Source: Bacteroidetes bacterium ADurb.Bin008
GTDB taxonomy: Bacteria; Bacteroidota; Bacteroidia; Bacteroidales; Tenuifilaceae
Reading direction: 5' to 3'
Assembly (NCBI GenBank): GCA_002071445.1
Contig: MWFE01000030.1
Span: forward strand, 62,001-126,000
Length of the DNA: 64,000 nt
Numbering within the stretch: position 1 is the stretch's first letter; every line of letters begins with the position of its first letter. The notes below the pieces were generated by a model. That model was not told the origin of the DNA, did not search any database, and was given only the letters and a program-made list of their open reading frames with translations. The position numbers and the translations under genes are program-made. Positions 1 to 7,353 of this stretch are shown piece after piece.

Positions 1-282
1 ATGGAAACACGTAGTGAGAAAAAATTAAAGCTGTTGCAGTATGCTACACGTGTATGGGGCATTTCCGGGGGATCCGAGGATAATAGGATAGGGCAAGCCA
101 TAGAGTTAACCGAGAACTTTTTCCGTGAATTGGGCATAAAGACGCGTTTTTCGGAACACGGAATTGGCGAAGAACAATTGCTGCCAATTGTGCAACGTTT
201 TGCATCGCGGAGGTGGAAGATTGGCGAAAACAGGAGTCTCGATGCAGAAAAAATACGAAAAATTCTCATCCAATCGATTTAA
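1..282 (+). CDS. Iron-containing alcohol dehydrogenase, C-terminal part (cut by window edge)
   Basis: This is the last 93 residues of a group III iron-dependent alcohol dehydrogenase of the YqhD/butanol dehydrogenase type, which reduces aldehydes with NAD(P)H in the cytosol. The match is to the C-terminal helical domain: LLQYATRVWGIS, then AIELTENFFRELGIKTR and a short tail. Family members are about 385-390 residues, so roughly three quarters of the protein, including the Rossmann domain and the metal ligands, lies outside the window. The ATG at position 1 is therefore probably an internal methionine. The next gene starts 18 bases after the stop, so the two may be cotranscribed. Confidence 0.8.
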   Translation: METRSEKKLKLLQYATRVWGISGGSEDNRIGQAIELTENFFRELGIKTRFSEHGIGEEQLLPIVQRFASRRWKIGENRSLDAEKIRKILIQSI

Positions 283-299
283 TAAACCCGGTGATAGCA

Positions 300-1121
300 A
301 TGAAAACCGACTTAAACAAAAACGCTACCCTCTACTTCCTCTTGTTGCTATTGATATCCATTGGAGTTTTTAGCTTAATCCTTGTTTACAACCGGAATCT
401 TTACGAGGCGATTACGTATGAGGATCGCTTTGTCGAGTACCTTGGTTTCATTTTCCTTTTGGTGGCAGGGTTCTACGTGCTACGAAGCAGTATCCTTGGA
501 TTAAGGAAAAACGTTAGGACACAGGGGATGAATTCATTCCTGCTTATCGTTGGGATAGTGTTCGTGATTGCGGCTTTCGAGGAGATTAGCTGGGGACAAA
601 GGATTTTCGGTTTTGGCACTCCCGAAAGGTTGATGGAAATTAATAGGCAACAGGAATTCAATTTTCACAATATCGATAAGAAGTTTTTCGATAGGGTTCT
701 TGATAGGGCAAATATTCTATTCGTATTGTTTTCCACGGTTATGCTCATTTTGAAAAAGGATCATTTGCTTGGCATAAAACTTCCCGATGTTCACCTGACA
801 CTCGCCTTTGCCATAATCCCTTTTTATCATCAGTACAATGAGGTTTCATTAGATTTTTACCATATTCTCTATCTCCCGATTGCTATTATCGCTGTCCGTG
901 CCGCAATGCAAAAAAAACGGGGGGAGGTGGTTGCCGCCACGATTACCATACTGATGACATTTGTGCTGCTTTGGCTGCATAGGAAGTACAATCATCATTT
1001 TCCGCTGCATAACAATAGCGCCAACGAGATTAAAGAGACCCTCTTTTCGCTGGTGTGTGCATACTATGCATTTGTGATTTTCAGGGATACCAAAGCCTTA
1101 ACCGAAGGTCAAAGTCAGTAA
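300..1121 (+). CDS. Multi-pass membrane protein with EEISWGQR motif
   Basis: A 273-residue inner-membrane protein of unknown function with about seven hydrophobic segments. After the first two segments comes the sequence AAFEEISWGQRIFGF (about residues 88-102), a motif I recognise from a family of uncharacterised bacterial membrane proteins. The conserved acidic pair, Trp and Arg next to a membrane segment suggest a catalytic or binding site, but I do not assign a function. The start at 300 is chosen because it puts the first hydrophobic segment near the N-terminus; reading further upstream only adds out-of-frame overlap with the dehydrogenase. A weak hairpin (arms 1131-1137 and 1157-1163) follows the stop. 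Confidence 0.75.
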   Translation: MKTDLNKNATLYFLLLLLISIGVFSLILVYNRNLYEAITYEDRFVEYLGFIFLLVAGFYVLRSSILGLRKNVRTQGMNSFLLIVGIVFVIAAFEEISWGQRIFGFGTPERLMEINRQQEFNFHNIDKKFFDRVLDRANILFVLFSTVMLILKKDHLLGIKLPDVHLTLAFAIIPFYHQYNEVSLDFYHILYLPIAIIAVRAAMQKKRGEVVAATITILMTFVLLWLHRKYNHHFPLHNNSANEIKETLFSLVCAYYAFVIFRDTKALTEGQSQ

Positions 1122-1178
1122 CGGTTGGACTAAAGAGGCTAATATGTTGTGGAAGACCTCTTTTCGTACCACAAAGAC

Positions 1179-1553
1179 TTACAGCGATATTAAATATTCG
1201 TGAAGAACCAGTGGATGGCAATGCTTGGGGTCTTTGGCTGCGTAAACCAGCGTTATTTTTTCCTCCTTACCCAAACGTTGTAAAAACTCGTTTCCAAAGC
1301 CGTTGGCTTTGAGCTCCTGCATATACTTTGCCGAGAACTCGTCCCATCGGGCCGGATCGTGTCCAAACCATTTGCGCAGCTCGGTGGATGGGGCTAAATC
1401 TTTATTCCACTCGTCAATTTGTGCCGCTTCTTTCGATATGCCTCTGGGCCACAACCTGTCAACCAGTACCCTGTACCCATCGTATGGTGAGGATTCTTCA
1501 TATACCCGTTTTATGGCAATTTCAGGCATGGTGATATGGAGTTTACTTTGCAT
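1179..1553 (-). CDS. DUF488 family protein (YeaO-like)
   Basis: A 124-residue cytosolic protein of the DUF488/YeaO family; its biochemical role is not established. The hallmark is visible: RVLVDRLWPRGISKE near residues 28-42, followed by WNKDLAPSTELRKWFGHDPARW, and a C-terminal part ending LVYAAKDPKHCHPLVLHEYL. This matches the full length of the family (about 115-125 residues). An internal ATG at 1529 (MPEIAIKRVYEE) is an equally plausible start and would give 116 residues. The gene is convergent with the membrane protein gene upstream of it in the window. Confidence 0.88.
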   Translation of the reverse strand: MQSKLHITMPEIAIKRVYEESSPYDGYRVLVDRLWPRGISKEAAQIDEWNKDLAPSTELRKWFGHDPARWDEFSAKYMQELKANGFGNEFLQRLGKEEKITLVYAAKDPKHCHPLVLHEYLISL

Positions 1554-1706
1554 TTGTTTAGCAGTAAAACAGATAAGTCGGCCAATTGTTGAGAGTCAAC
1601 CGCACTTTTTGCCCCTTTTCCGCTCTCTTTTTGGCGTAGTTCTTCCCCCGACCAGGGTGTTTCGCCCGATACCATCTTTGGTCGCCCAAAGGGCGATTTG
1701 AAGATG

Positions 1707-2279
1707 CTATTTTAAGGCAACGAATAGGCTGATTTCGGGCTTTTTTCCCAAACTCCTGTCGTCGTGAAGTTCAAAGTCATTCAGCATTTCGGAGGCCCGG
1801 TATCCCGATTGCGGGAGCCATTGGGTGTAGATATACCGCTTCATCCGCCCCATGGTTACTCCCCATGCAATCCTGCTTTTGGGTTTAATGGTGAATACGG
1901 CGTAGGTAATGGCCGGTATTTCGTAGTAGCTGAAACCTTCCGGTATCATGTCGCATTGTGTTACCACATCGCCAACGATGTACTTAAACGTCTGCGCTCC
2001 CTCATCGTAATCCTTGCTGATGAACACCCTTTCCCAGGGGTGTTTAAGGTTGGGGATGGGGTTTTGACTTTTGGCCTCGTTGAAAATGGCAGCTGCGCGG
2101 CCAACATCCTTATATATCTCCCTATCGCTGGTATTGATTTCTATCCCAATGACATGCATTGGTTCGGCAAACGTTACGATGGTTGGATTGGTTTTGTCGA
2201 TACTGCCAATATGCATGGCGTAAAGCGCAACGGCCAACACAATCAAAGCGCATACAGCGATTACGATTGGCTTTATCAT
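1707..2279 (-). CDS. GyrI-like effector-binding domain protein, membrane anchored
   Basis: A 190-residue protein with one N-terminal hydrophobic segment (about residues 3-22) followed by a domain resembling the GyrI/AraC-type small-molecule-binding fold: VIGIEINTSDREIYKDVGRAA, a central beta region ending in CDMIPEGFSYYEIPAITYAVF, and a C-terminal LNDFELHDDRSLG strand-helix stretch. Such domains bind hydrophobic or cationic ligands; here there is no DNA-binding domain, so a regulator role is unlikely. The ATG at 2279 is preferred because the extra upstream residues of the open frame run into the cupin gene and are not membrane-like. The next gene upstream on the same strand is the cupin at 2359, so these small genes may form one operon. 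Confidence 0.7.
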   Translation of the reverse strand: MIKPIVIAVCALIVLAVALYAMHIGSIDKTNPTIVTFAEPMHVIGIEINTSDREIYKDVGRAAAIFNEAKSQNPIPNLKHPWERVFISKDYDEGAQTFKYIVGDVVTQCDMIPEGFSYYEIPAITYAVFTIKPKSRIAWGVTMGRMKRYIYTQWLPQSGYRASEMLNDFELHDDRSLGKKPEISLFVALK

Positions 2280-2358
2280 GGCTATTCTATTGTTTTGCCG
2301 GATATTCCCGGCACGGCATTGACATTTTGTTTGAGAATAGTCAATGGCAATATCCAAT

Positions 2359-2622
2359 TTACTGTTCGACAACCGGTATGAGGAACGAGGCAACGTACAG
2401 GTTGGTATCGGTTCTCAACGAGTGCATAACCCCTGCGGGCACAATGAATGCCTTTCCGTGGGTTAGCTCCACTTCCCTGTCTTCGAAAACACCGTATCCG
2501 CTTCCTGCAATACAGTAAAAAACCTCATCGTTCTTGCCATGCTTGTGCAGTGGCACCTTTTTGTTAGCATCGATGTGGTAAACGTTTTTTACAATGGCAT
2601 TCTTTACCGCTTCTAAATCCAT
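2359..2622 (-). CDS. Small single-domain cupin protein
   Basis: An 87-residue cupin. The two cupin motifs are visible: HIDANKKVPLHKHGKNDEVFYCIAGSG (motif 1, with two His and a Glu that normally bind a metal) and VELTHGKAFIVPAGVMHSL (motif 2, with the last metal His). The specific substrate cannot be told from sequence. The start at 2622 (MDLEAVKNAI) is chosen because the longer open frame overlaps the next gene upstream and its extra residues are not cupin-like. The gene lies 26 bases after the FMN-binding protein gene on the same strand, suggesting cotranscription. Confidence 0.85.
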   Translation of the reverse strand: MDLEAVKNAIVKNVYHIDANKKVPLHKHGKNDEVFYCIAGSGYGVFEDREVELTHGKAFIVPAGVMHSLRTDTNLYVASFLIPVVEQ

Positions 2623-2648
2623 AATTCTTAACTGTTTGGTACTGACGT

Positions 2649-3023
2649 CTATAATGTTTGCTCTATGGTCGTGGGGTTTACCTGCAGCACGGCGCGGCAC
2701 CACGGGAATTTCTTTTTCATCAGGGTAAAACCGGCACCCGATGTTGAAAAGTTTGCCGTTCCCTTAATCAGGAAGCCGGTTCCCTTTGAGTGGAATCCCT
2801 GTACCTCACGACTTCCCATTGTAACAAGCACCCGGCTGTTTTGGGCAATATTGGCCTCAGTAACCTTCATCCCGCCGGCGGGGATAAGCAAATGCCCTTG
2901 TTCCGTTACGCTGATATAGCTGTTCCAGGTGTTCACCACATGGGGACCTTCATTGCCCTGAGTAACAATGGCAACAACCCCCTCGTGTTTAATCACTTCG
3001 TGTAATTTTTCGGGTATTTCCAT
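2649..3023 (-). CDS. Pyridoxamine 5'-phosphate oxidase-related FMN-binding protein
   Basis: A 124-residue protein of the PNPOx-like split-barrel family, which bind FMN or related flavins and act in small redox reactions. The sequence GPHVVNTWNSYISVTEQGHLLIPAGGMKVTEANIAQNSRVLVTMGS (read in two parts, about residues 26-71) is the typical strand-loop pattern of the family. The length equals the single-domain form. It is the first gene of a likely minus-strand run with the cupin and the GyrI-like protein. The exact substrate is unknown. Confidence 0.82.
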   Translation of the reverse strand: MEIPEKLHEVIKHEGVVAIVTQGNEGPHVVNTWNSYISVTEQGHLLIPAGGMKVTEANIAQNSRVLVTMGSREVQGFHSKGTGFLIKGTANFSTSGAGFTLMKKKFPWCRAVLQVNPTTIEQTL

Positions 3024-3395
3024 AGTAAAAACTCCAATGGTTTATTAGCCTAACAAATCAGAAAAACTTTGACTTATATACTGATCCGTTTATGTTTGAT
3101 TAAGGGTAACCTACCCCCTCATTTGCCCGGTAAAAGTATTGATTTTTTCAATCGATTCTAAAAAGAAATAGGAATTGGGTTAACCTGCTGAACATGTTCT
3201 ATGGCCTTGCTCTCGCTTCATATATATTTCAAAAACTTTCAATTGCCCATTTACTATTTGAAAATAATCAATAACTTGCATAACTTTAGATAATAAAGTT
3301 ATACATATACGACAATCGGGTGGTGGATAAGAATAGCTTTTGTTGATAAATAAGCGAGTTAGTGGCAATACATAGACCAACAAACAGAATAAATC
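3024..3395. other. Intergenic stretch preceding the cassette array
   Basis: This 372-base stretch has no convincing gene; the short minus-strand reading at 3180-3383 lacks any family resemblance. Two things are seen. A perfect 9-base inverted repeat with a 5-base loop lies at 3280-3302 (ATAACTTTA / TAAAGTTAT). At 3358-3366 is GTTAGTGGC, which matches the complement of the core at 4322-4330 in 8 of 9 bases and is read here as the left end of the first cassette. A possible partner core GCATAAC lies at 3279-3284, which would make an attC-like site of about 88 bases, but its internal pairing is weak. No integrase gene is present. Confidence 0.45.
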
Positions 3396-4313
3396 ATGAT
3401 AGGTAAAATTGAAAAAGTTCCATTAAGAAACATTTGGAAACATGAAGCAAAGGACTTTACCACTTGGCTTCAAAACAACATTGACGTTTTAACTCAAGTT
3501 TTAGACTTCCAAATATCAAATGTAGAGCGCGAGCAATCGACAGGTAATTTTAATGTAGACCTTGTTGCAGAAGATGAGAACGGCAATCCAGTGATCATTG
3601 AAAACCAATTGGAAAAAAGTAATCACGACCATCTTGGTAAAGTAATTACGTATTTAGCATCTATTGGTGCTGGTAAAGCAATCTGGATTGTTTCCGAACC
3701 TAGACAAGAACACGTAAAGGCAATTTCTTGGCTAAACGAATCGACTGCTGCTGAATTTTATCTGTTCAAAATCGAAGGAATTAAAATTGGCAATTCTGAC
3801 CCTGCACCTTTATTGACATTAATTGTCGGCCCAAGTGAAGAAGTTAGAGGAGCTGGTGTGACAAAAAAGGAATATGCTGAAAGACATCATTACAGAAAAA
3901 GATTTTGGACTTATCTTCTGGACAGAGCAAAGAGTAAAACCAAACTACATGCAAATATTTCTCCAAACATTTATAGTTGGGTTGGAACAAGTGCTGGTAT
4001 TGGAGGAGTTGGATACAATTATGTTATAGGACAGCATGACGCTAAAGTGGAACTTTACATTGACAAGGACAAGGAAGATGGCAAAGAAAATAAAGAATTA
4101 TTTGATCGGCTGCAGAAAAACAAGGATAAAATTGAAGCGAGTTTTGGTAGCAATCTTTCTTGGGAGCGACTTGACAACAAGAGAGCATCTCGTATCGCAA
4201 AACATTTCAATGACATTGGTTACAAAGACGAAAATAAGTGGGAAGAACTTGCAGACGCTATGATTGACAATATGATTAAACTAGAAAAAGCCTTATCACC
4301 GTTCTTGAAATAA
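3396..4313 (+). CDS. DUF4268 domain protein with nuclease-like N-terminal domain (cassette 1)
   Basis: A 305-residue protein. The C-terminal part (from about residue 160, ERHHYRKRFWTYLLDRAKSK) matches DUF4268, a domain of unknown function frequent as a stand-alone gene in accessory DNA. The N-terminal part carries a pattern like the PD-(D/E)XK nuclease fold: Asp55 in NFNVDLVAED and Glu69-Asn-Gln71 in VIIENQLEKSNHDHL, where the usual E-x-K is E-x-Q. This is a fold-level resemblance, not a demonstrated activity. The ATG lies about 30 bases after the core site at 3358-3366 and the stop lies just before the next attC-like site, the spacing expected of a gene cassette. The gene is clearly richer in A+T than the flanking genes. 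Confidence 0.85.
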   Translation: MIGKIEKVPLRNIWKHEAKDFTTWLQNNIDVLTQVLDFQISNVEREQSTGNFNVDLVAEDENGNPVIIENQLEKSNHDHLGKVITYLASIGAGKAIWIVSEPRQEHVKAISWLNESTAAEFYLFKIEGIKIGNSDPAPLLTLIVGPSEEVRGAGVTKKEYAERHHYRKRFWTYLLDRAKSKTKLHANISPNIYSWVGTSAGIGGVGYNYVIGQHDAKVELYIDKDKEDGKENKELFDRLQKNKDKIEASFGSNLSWERLDNKRASRIAKHFNDIGYKDENKWEELADAMIDNMIKLEKALSPFLK

Positions 4314-4320
4314 AATTTAC

Positions 4321-4460
4321 TGGCACTAACACGGGTTTTGCGTCAGGCGGGGGTGACGTGCAATTTTGAAGTTTTGTTGCCCGCACCAGCGTTCGTCTCG
4401 TGTTGACAGGACTTCGTCCCGCCAACCCGCCCGAACGCAAAGCCCGAAAACGTTATAGCC
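4321..4460 (+). other. attC-like recombination site 1
   Basis: About 140 bases running from core GGCACTAAC (4322-4330) to core GTTATAGCC (4452-4460). Next to the cores the two sides form a long imperfect stem: CGGGTTTTGCGTCAGGCGGG on the left pairs with the stretch ending at 4447 (CCCGCC, ACGCAAAGCCCG), with one extra base on one side. Unequal arms with extrahelical bases and AAC/GTT core triplets are the known hallmarks of integron attC sites. The site separates cassette 1 from cassette 2. Confidence 0.7.
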
Positions 4461-4481
4461 AATGCTACAAGACAGACAACA

Positions 4482-5099
4482 ATGAAAAAATATAAAATAG
4501 ATATCTATACTCTGACCGAAAGTGGGAATCATTTAAGTGACCAAATTTATTTCGGAAGTATAGTGTTTGAAACAAATAATACAACAAGTTGGGTTTTTGA
4601 CTTCTTGCACCACGCAGGCGGGCAAATGGCTATAGAAGGAATTGAGATTAAGACTTACGAGTTTGAAGAATATACTTTAATTTCTTTGACCGACTTTTTC
4701 CGTGACGGAGACTTTTACATAGACTTGATTTATGGTAGCAAAAACTTAAACGTAACTAACAATTTATTTCTTGATAAGCAATTTTCAGTTGACAATGAAC
4801 CTGAATACTTAATTATAGGGGGCGATGCTGTAGCAGAGCAATATACGGAAAGTGATTTTGACTTTTTGAAGGAGTATAAACAAACAGTTATAAAATCTGA
4901 ATACCTATATGAATGGGGTGCAACTGGCTTTTGGGAAAACTACATAATTGGGGTCGCTTCGAGTCTTTCTGTTCTCATAATTGACAAATTAGTTTCATTT
5001 GGTTTTCCAATTGACAGTATTAAAAGATTTAAATTGCCTTCAAAAATCAGAGAATATCTTGCAAGTGATACAATATTAATCCTAAGACCTTATTCCTAG
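4482..5099 (+). CDS. Hypothetical protein, cassette 2; probably frameshifted near its C-terminus
   Basis: A 205-residue cytosolic-looking protein that I do not recognise. It is acidic and rich in aromatic residues (for example FDFLHHAGGQMAIEG and YEWGATGFWENYIIG) and has no signal peptide. The start lies about 21 bases after the core GTTATAGCC, as expected for a cassette gene. After the stop at 5097-5099 a different frame continues with protein-like sequence from about 5075 to a stop at 5225-5227, including SYRKEEELIKVSFRNIAYRF and LTIKEGELIELITEKL. I infer that one indel near 5065-5095 has removed the last 45 or so residues. The function is unknown. Confidence 0.6.
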   Translation: MKKYKIDIYTLTESGNHLSDQIYFGSIVFETNNTTSWVFDFLHHAGGQMAIEGIEIKTYEFEEYTLISLTDFFRDGDFYIDLIYGSKNLNVTNNLFLDKQFSVDNEPEYLIIGGDAVAEQYTESDFDFLKEYKQTVIKSEYLYEWGATGFWENYIIGVASSLSVLIIDKLVSFGFPIDSIKRFKLPSKIREYLASDTILILRPYS

Positions 5100-5240
5100 A
5101 AAGCTATAGAAAAGAAGAAGAATTAATTAAAGTAAGTTTCAGAAATATTGCTTACCGTTTTCACTTGACAATCAAAGAAGGAGAACTCATAGAATTAATT
5201 ACAGAAAAACTCGACAAACTTGTATAAAGAAAAGAATCAC

Positions 5241-5411
5241 TGGCTATAACAGCGGCTTTCCCCGACCCGTTAGGACAGGCGGTGGCGACTTGCACGTTTG
5301 ACAGAATTGTGTATCTTTGGTAGGTAGTTGGCTCGCAGGGTGTGTGCTGGGTACTCCACCGCCCGCCCCGCTGCTCTTTCGTTGGGGCTTAACCTCGAAA
5401 ACGTTATGCGC
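5241..5411 (+). other. attC-like recombination site 2
   Basis: About 170 bases from core GGCTATAAC (5242-5250) to core GTTATGCGC (5403-5411). The left core is the exact 9-base reverse complement of GTTATAGCC at 4452-4460, the start of the same cassette, which is the relation expected when a cassette excises as a circle. Internal complementarity includes GGCGGTGG (5278-5285) with CCACCGCC (5356-5363). The left shoulder, AACAGCGGCTTTCCCCGAC, recurs in sites 3 and 4. Confidence 0.7.
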
Positions 5412-5597
5412 AAGTAACTGGGCAACCTAACGACAAATGAAGTTTGAAAACCAATGATGACTACGAATAAATAACACTTCTAAACCCTTCTGCAAAAACC
5501 GAAATCTATATTCAACTCGACAGAAAAGCCGATAGCCGATGATCAATGGAGGCAAAATAATAAGCTTAAAATAATTGTTGTTCTGTAAAAAAATCGC

Positions 5598-5640
5598 AAC
5601 TTTATCAAAACTTTGAAAAATGTAAAGTTTTGATAAAGTT
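5598..5640 (+). promoter_or_regulatory. Perfect 17-base inverted repeat ahead of the ATPase gene
   Basis: Arms AACTTTATCAAAACTTT (5598-5614) and AAAGTTTTGATAAAGTT (5624-5640) are perfectly complementary across a 9-base loop. The repeat ends 29 bases before the chosen ATG at 5670. It has no T-tract directly after it and is A+T rich, so it looks more like a protein-binding operator or a processed leader hairpin than a terminator. A smaller palindrome with the same AACTTTA half-site lies at 3280-3302 ahead of cassette 1. Confidence 0.55.
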
Positions 5641-5669
5641 AAATGTATTCAATTAAATATCAAATAAAT

Positions 5670-6887
5670 ATGAGTATTCTAATCAATAGAAGTAATTACA
5701 TAGAACAATTAGAAAAGTTGAAAGACGAGCATATTATTAAAGTTGTTACAGGATTGAGGCGTTCGGGCAAATCCACTTTATTTGAAATTTTTGCCGGGCA
5801 AATTATTTATTCAGGAGTATCAGCCAAGAGAGTGCAGCAATATAATTTTGAAAAACCAATTTTTCCCGAAGAATATACTTGGCGTGATGTGTACAAAGAT
5901 ATTTTAGCAAAAACAGACAAGGAAAATATGAATTATATTTTTCTTGACGAGCCACAGCAGATTCCTGAATTTGAACGACTTATTGACGCTCTCTTTGTTG
6001 AACGATTTGTTGATTTGTATGTAACAGGTTCAAATGCCTATTTTTTGTCGGGAGATCTTGCGACTTTACTTTCAGGTCGCTATATAACCATACATATTTT
6101 GCCGTTTTCTTTTGCTGAATTTTCTGAAAGTCAAAAAGAGTCAAGGCTAAGCAAATACGAGTTGTTCAATAATTATCTTTATGAAACTTCGTTACCACAA
6201 GGCGTTTTGTTGCGAAATCAAGGTGCTGATATTCAAAATAAGTATATTCAAGATGTCTATAACACCATTGTAGAAAGAGATATTAGGCAACGATATAACA
6301 TTCAAAATATTAGGAGTTTTGATAATCTTACAAAATTTCTGATGAATGCAATCGGTAGTACAGTATCGCCAAGCAATATCTCAAAGGCAATGAAACAAGA
6401 CCGTCAGGATATTCACCACAATACCGTTGAAAAATATATTGAATATTTGGTGAATTCTTTCGTCTTTTATCAAGTAAATCGTTTTGACATTAGAGGCAAA
6501 CAGCAACTAGCAACACAAGAAAAATACTACTTGGTGGATATTGGCTTTAGGAATTTAAAACTCGGCAAATTTCAATATCAGGATTTGGGACATATTCTTG
6601 AAAACATTGTGTACCTGGAGCTAAACAGACGAGGTTATTCTATTTGGGTTGGAAAAATTAGAGAATACGAAGTGGATTTTATTGTAAAAAACGCCCAAAA
6701 CAGGTTTGAGTACTATCAGGTAACTTGGTCAATGTCTGATCCGAAAACGGCAGAACGAGAAATAAGACCTTTGAAAGCCATTGACAACAATTACCCAAAA
6801 TACATTATTTCAACCGATATAATAAGTTCAGAAATTGAAGGGATTGAACATATCAATATCGTAGATTGGCTATTAAAAAAGGAATAA
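5670..6887 (+). CDS. AAA-type ATPase with DUF4143 C-terminal domain (cassette 3)
   Basis: A 405-residue ATPase of the AAA_14/DUF4143 type, common as accessory genes of uncertain function. Walker A is GLRRSGKST (residues 28-36) and Walker B is IFLDEPQQI. The C-terminal DUF4143 domain contains YYLVDIGFRNLKLG, GHILENIVYLELNRRGY and EYEVDFIV, a pattern resembling a PD-(D/E)XK-like core. An ATG at 5643 would add nine residues, but family members start close to the MSILINRSNY form and 5643 almost touches the inverted repeat. The leader from the cassette end is long (about 258 bases), so this cassette probably carries its own promoter or control site. The gene ends inside the next attC-like site. 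Confidence 0.88.
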   Translation: MSILINRSNYIEQLEKLKDEHIIKVVTGLRRSGKSTLFEIFAGQIIYSGVSAKRVQQYNFEKPIFPEEYTWRDVYKDILAKTDKENMNYIFLDEPQQIPEFERLIDALFVERFVDLYVTGSNAYFLSGDLATLLSGRYITIHILPFSFAEFSESQKESRLSKYELFNNYLYETSLPQGVLLRNQGADIQNKYIQDVYNTIVERDIRQRYNIQNIRSFDNLTKFLMNAIGSTVSPSNISKAMKQDRQDIHHNTVEKYIEYLVNSFVFYQVNRFDIRGKQQLATQEKYYLVDIGFRNLKLGKFQYQDLGHILENIVYLELNRRGYSIWVGKIREYEVDFIVKNAQNRFEYYQVTWSMSDPKTAEREIRPLKAIDNNYPKYIISTDIISSEIEGIEHINIVDWLLKKE

Positions 6888-6978
6888 CATCGCCCCCCTG
6901 CCCTGGACAGCAGCTTTCCCCGACATTGAGATGGCGGGATCGGGCGGTAGAGAGTTAAGTTGTAGGTACGTTATCCGC
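6881..6978 (+). other. attC-like recombination site 3
   Basis: The right core is GTTATCCGC (6970-6978), preceded by AC as in sites 1 and 2. The left core is less clear: GGAATAAC (6881-6888) overlaps the ATPase stop, while alignment with sites 2 and 4 would place it at CTGGAC (6903-6908), before AGCAGCTTTCCCCGAC. Positions 6922-6944 match 7770-7792 of site 4 in 22 of 23 bases. The site is therefore real as a repeat, but its left boundary is uncertain. Confidence 0.6.
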
Positions 6979-6996
6979 AATAAAAACATATCAAAG

Positions 6997-7028
6997 TTGA
7001 CAAACCATCTCATTTATTTTTATCTTTG
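6997..7028 (+). promoter_or_regulatory. Bacteroidota-type promoter of the MNT/HEPN pair
   Basis: TTG (6997-6999), 21 bases, then TATCTTTG (7021-7028) fit the -33 and TAnnTTTG -7 elements of Bacteroidota sigma-ABfr promoters. The expected transcription start is around 7032-7035, almost on the ATG at 7033, so the mRNA would be leaderless or nearly so. The promoter lies inside the cassette, as is known for toxin-antitoxin cassettes in integrons. Confidence 0.6.
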
Positions 7029-7032
7029 AAGT

Positions 7033-7353
7033 ATGGGAAATCGTGAGAAAGACATACTAAAGAGAATAAAGGAAATAGTACGAGGGAAAGACCCTTCGGC
7101 TAAAATTTATATTTATGGCTCAAGAGCGAGAGGAACAGCCAATAGTGAATCTGATTGGGATTTGCTCATCCTGTTGGACAGGGAGAAAATTTCATCTGAC
7201 ATTGAAAAGGAAATAGCCTACTCCCTGTATGACCTCGAATTTGAGATAGGTGAATTGATAAGCCCCATGCTATACACAGAAAAAGATTGGAATATCAAAT
7301 ATAGCGTTACCCCTTTTTATAAAAACGTAATGAAAGACAGCCGGTTACTATGA
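7033..7353 (+). CDS. MNT-type nucleotidyltransferase, antitoxin of a MNT/HEPN module (cassette 4)
   Basis: A 106-residue minimal nucleotidyltransferase. The catalytic pattern GSX10DXD is intact: Gly29-Ser30 in YGSRARGTANSESDWDLL with Asp41 and Asp43. Enzymes of this type adenylylate their partner HEPN toxin and so silence it. The reading frame overlaps the HEPN gene by four bases (ATGA), the usual coupling of these pairs. No alternative ATG exists before the catalytic motif, so the start at 7033 is firm. The pair sits alone between two attC-like sites with its own promoter. Confidence 0.88.
   Translation: MGNREKDILKRIKEIVRGKDPSAKIYIYGSRARGTANSESDWDLLILLDREKISSDIEKEIAYSLYDLEFEIGELISPMLYTEKDWNIKYSVTPFYKNVMKDSRLL

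Larger units (their letters stand above)
5100..5642. other. Non-genic stretch: frameshifted tail, attC-like site 2, leader of the ATPase
   Basis: No intact gene. Positions 5100-5227 hold the out-of-frame C-terminal continuation of the preceding gene. Positions 5241-5411 hold an attC-like site. Positions 5412-5597 show no recognisable feature, and 5598-5640 form a perfect inverted repeat directly ahead of the ATPase gene. The last two are listed separately. Confidence 0.6.

Noticed and set aside
1764..2381. 205-codon + strand open frame opposite the GyrI-like gene
   Set aside because: Antisense to a recognisable gene, no family resemblance, composition typical of a shadow frame.
3180..3383. 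67-codon minus-strand frame ahead of the cassette array
   Set aside because: No family, and it overlaps the palindrome and the core site that are better explanations of this stretch.
3024..3395. Integron integrase or attI upstream of the array
   Set aside because: No tyrosine recombinase motifs on either strand here; the array has no visible platform in this window.
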